Positions 63,701 to 64,000 of a DNA stretch of 64,000 nucleotides are shown one piece after another; positions within the stretch are counted from its first letter, which is position 1; the number at the start of each line of letters is the position of its first letter. Source of the DNA: Lachnospiraceae bacterium. GTDB taxonomy: Bacteria > Bacillota > Clostridia > Lachnospirales > Lachnospiraceae. The notes under the pieces are model-generated. The model was not told where the DNA came from. It searched no databases and saw nothing but the letters and a program-made list of their open reading frames with translations. The position numbers and the translations under genes were made by a program. The stretch lies in the NCBI GenBank assembly GCA_017470985.1, contig JAFUXA010000019.1, positions 1 through 64,000 of the forward strand. Reading direction: 5' to 3'.

Positions 63701-64000
63701 AAGGATGAGATTCGTCGCATGGGAAATGTTAATGTCAATGCCATCGATGAATATAAGGAGATATCTACAAGATATGAATTCTTAAAGACACAACATGATG
63801 ACTTGATTGAGGCTGAACAGACTCTTATGGGAATCATTGATGATTTGGATGATGGAATGCGCAAACAGTTCACTCAGGGATTTGCTGATATTCAGAGAGA
63901 ATTTGACAAGGCCTTCAAGGAATTGTTCGGTGGTGGAAAAGGAACTCTTGAACTTGTGGAAGGTGAGGATATTCTTGAGACAGGAATCAAGATTGTTGCT
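60770..64000 (+). CDS. smc: Chromosome segregation protein SMC (partial, 3' end outside window)
   Basis: Condensin-type ATPase that folds and segregates the chromosome. 1077 codons are present and the frame stays open to the edge. The N-terminal half ATPase has Walker A at residues 31-38 (GPNGSGKS) and SFANKIVFDFHNG just before it; RQ-type residues follow in WVLGEQSAKQLRG. A first long coiled coil spans about 170-510, and the hinge is about 521-665 (GILGVVSDLIHVDAKYEVAIETALGGN through GGSMTGGAF). The returning coiled coil follows to about 1045. The sequence stops in FKELFGGGKGTLELVEGED, just before the signature and Walker B motifs. GAGG is just ahead of the ATG. Confidence 0.96.
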   Translation, partial: MYLKSIEMYGFKSFANKIVFDFHNGITGIVGPNGSGKSNVSDAVRWVLGEQSAKQLRGASMQDVIFAGTENRKPLSYAYVAITMDNSDHVLPIDYEEVTIARRVYRSGESEYLLNGSPCRLKDVNELFYDTGIGKEGYSIIGQGQIEKILSGKPEERRELFDEAVGIVKFKRRKAATIKKLEAERENLVRVNDILGELERQVGPLERQAEVAKQYLKKKEDLKTLEVNSFLLEIEDMTSKLDDIEKNFNISQTQMTESIAEQENIKNEYALLEEKLADIDVEIQNVRDEQGKTTLVKGNLENQIKMLEQQIEFAENAEENLAGRKGALELEKEEYEEQQAEYEKEREELQKTLDEVEKRLETVRKFYSDLQAEIKKYNDGIEENNNTIMKLLNTKAELSAKQQKFDTMLEQTNIRKAQLNQRILQRKTEEEDLDSNLVICQKEYDEAQAKYATLKNKEQDFMHKSVEWKNKARDARADLEKAKDAYQKQNSKLEALKNIAERYDGYGNSIRRVMEQKDNNKGILGVVSDLIHVDAKYEVAIETALGGNIQNIVTEDENTAKKMIAYLKEHRYGRATFLPLTSVSPKGFNKDKSILKDKGVLGLANELVSTDSKYLDVISYLLGRVVVVDNIDNAIAIAKKNHYSIHMVTLEGEYLSPGGSMTGGAFKNTSNLLGRNREIDDIEKQLEQLQQDIKSAKDRISEIETAQALLEEDRSANRAAMDETAIAVNTAEMNLNRVQEQKDASLEAFDSLKLEGEEMERQIRDINAGKKEAALSITEAEDKEEELKAQIREFQAALDEKTYMESSAVRNVSEAQIEEANAKQKVSFVEENCTRIVNEIKKKEDDIAALIEEAKNGKVDAEKKRHDIEEIKKTIIASDDNYAQLEQKLQDTIAKKEAMNQEYKGFFEKREEVADKIAALDKEIFRLNSQREKLNDAIEHQNSYMWEEYELTQIGAQKLRNEEFDDLQEMRKNISTIKDEIRRMGNVNVNAIDEYKEISTRYEFLKTQHDDLIEAEQTLMGIIDDLDDGMRKQFTQGFADIQREFDKAFKELFGGGKGTLELVEGEDILETGIKIVA

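Noticed and set aside
1-64000. Insertion sequences, prophage, integrases, toxin-antitoxin or restriction genes
   Set aside because: No transposase, integrase, capsid, toxin or restriction proteins were found among the frames read, and no target-site duplications were noticed.

Overview
The window is AT-rich chromosomal DNA from a low-GC Gram-positive bacterium. I read it as a clostridial Lachnospiraceae member of the Butyrivibrio/Pseudobutyrivibrio kind. This rests on gene order (ackA-yceD-rpmF-plsX-acpP-rnc-smc; ispF-cysS-mrnC-rlmB-sigma factor; gap-pgk-tpiA), the long single-chain clostridial PurL, strong Shine-Dalgarno sites (GGAGG), consensus sigma-A promoters and many intrinsic terminators. 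The genus is inferred from gene content, not from an alignment. Most genes lie on the + strand.

Layout. 1-400: 3' end of a 23S rRNA gene, with no 5S gene after it. 0.5-17 kb: carbohydrate and nutrient genes (GH2 beta-galactosidase, SulP anion transporter, class II aldolase, ECF S-component, GH31 and GH13 alpha-glucan hydrolases, GPH sugar symporter, metallo-beta-lactamase-fold nuclease), a tRNA-Trp gene, then a sirtuin and a DinG-like helicase with an N-terminal nuclease-like domain. 17-30 kb: nucleotide and one-carbon metabolism (purL, carAB, a homocysteine methyltransferase/MTHFR fusion, a short metH), then tRNA-Val and tRNA-Met. 30-36.5 kb: an oxidoreductase, the ispF-cysS-mrnC-rlmB-sigma-factor run, an EAL-domain protein and a possible small RNA. 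36.5-41 kb: a PHP phosphatase and gap, pgk, tpiA. 41-50 kb: signalling and envelope genes (CheY-like protein, YolD/Y-family polymerase pair, OmpR-type two-component system, lipoprotein, CheV, and a large acidic membrane protein of unknown role). 50-55 kb: hisH-hisF-ung, a FliD-like protein, and a split IMP-forming pair (PurO-like cyclohydrolase plus stand-alone AICAR transformylase). 55-64 kb: tmcAL divergent from ackA, then yceD-rpmF, plsX-acpP-rnc and smc, which runs off the right edge.

How the genes fit together. PurL, the transformylase and the cyclohydrolase cover the fourth and the last two steps of IMP synthesis. CarAB feeds pyrimidines and arginine. The MTHFR fusion and MetH would make and use methyl-tetrahydrofolate for methionine. 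GH2, GH13, GH31 and the GPH symporter suggest import and cytoplasmic breakdown of oligosaccharides, feeding gap-pgk-tpiA and AckA acetate formation. No mobile element, prophage or CRISPR array was seen. The most unusual signals are regulatory: a hairpin between the Shine-Dalgarno site and start codon of tmcAL, a promoter-terminator unit with no ORF after the EAL gene, a Rex-like box before gap, and a perfect palindrome inside the divergent polymerase promoter region.
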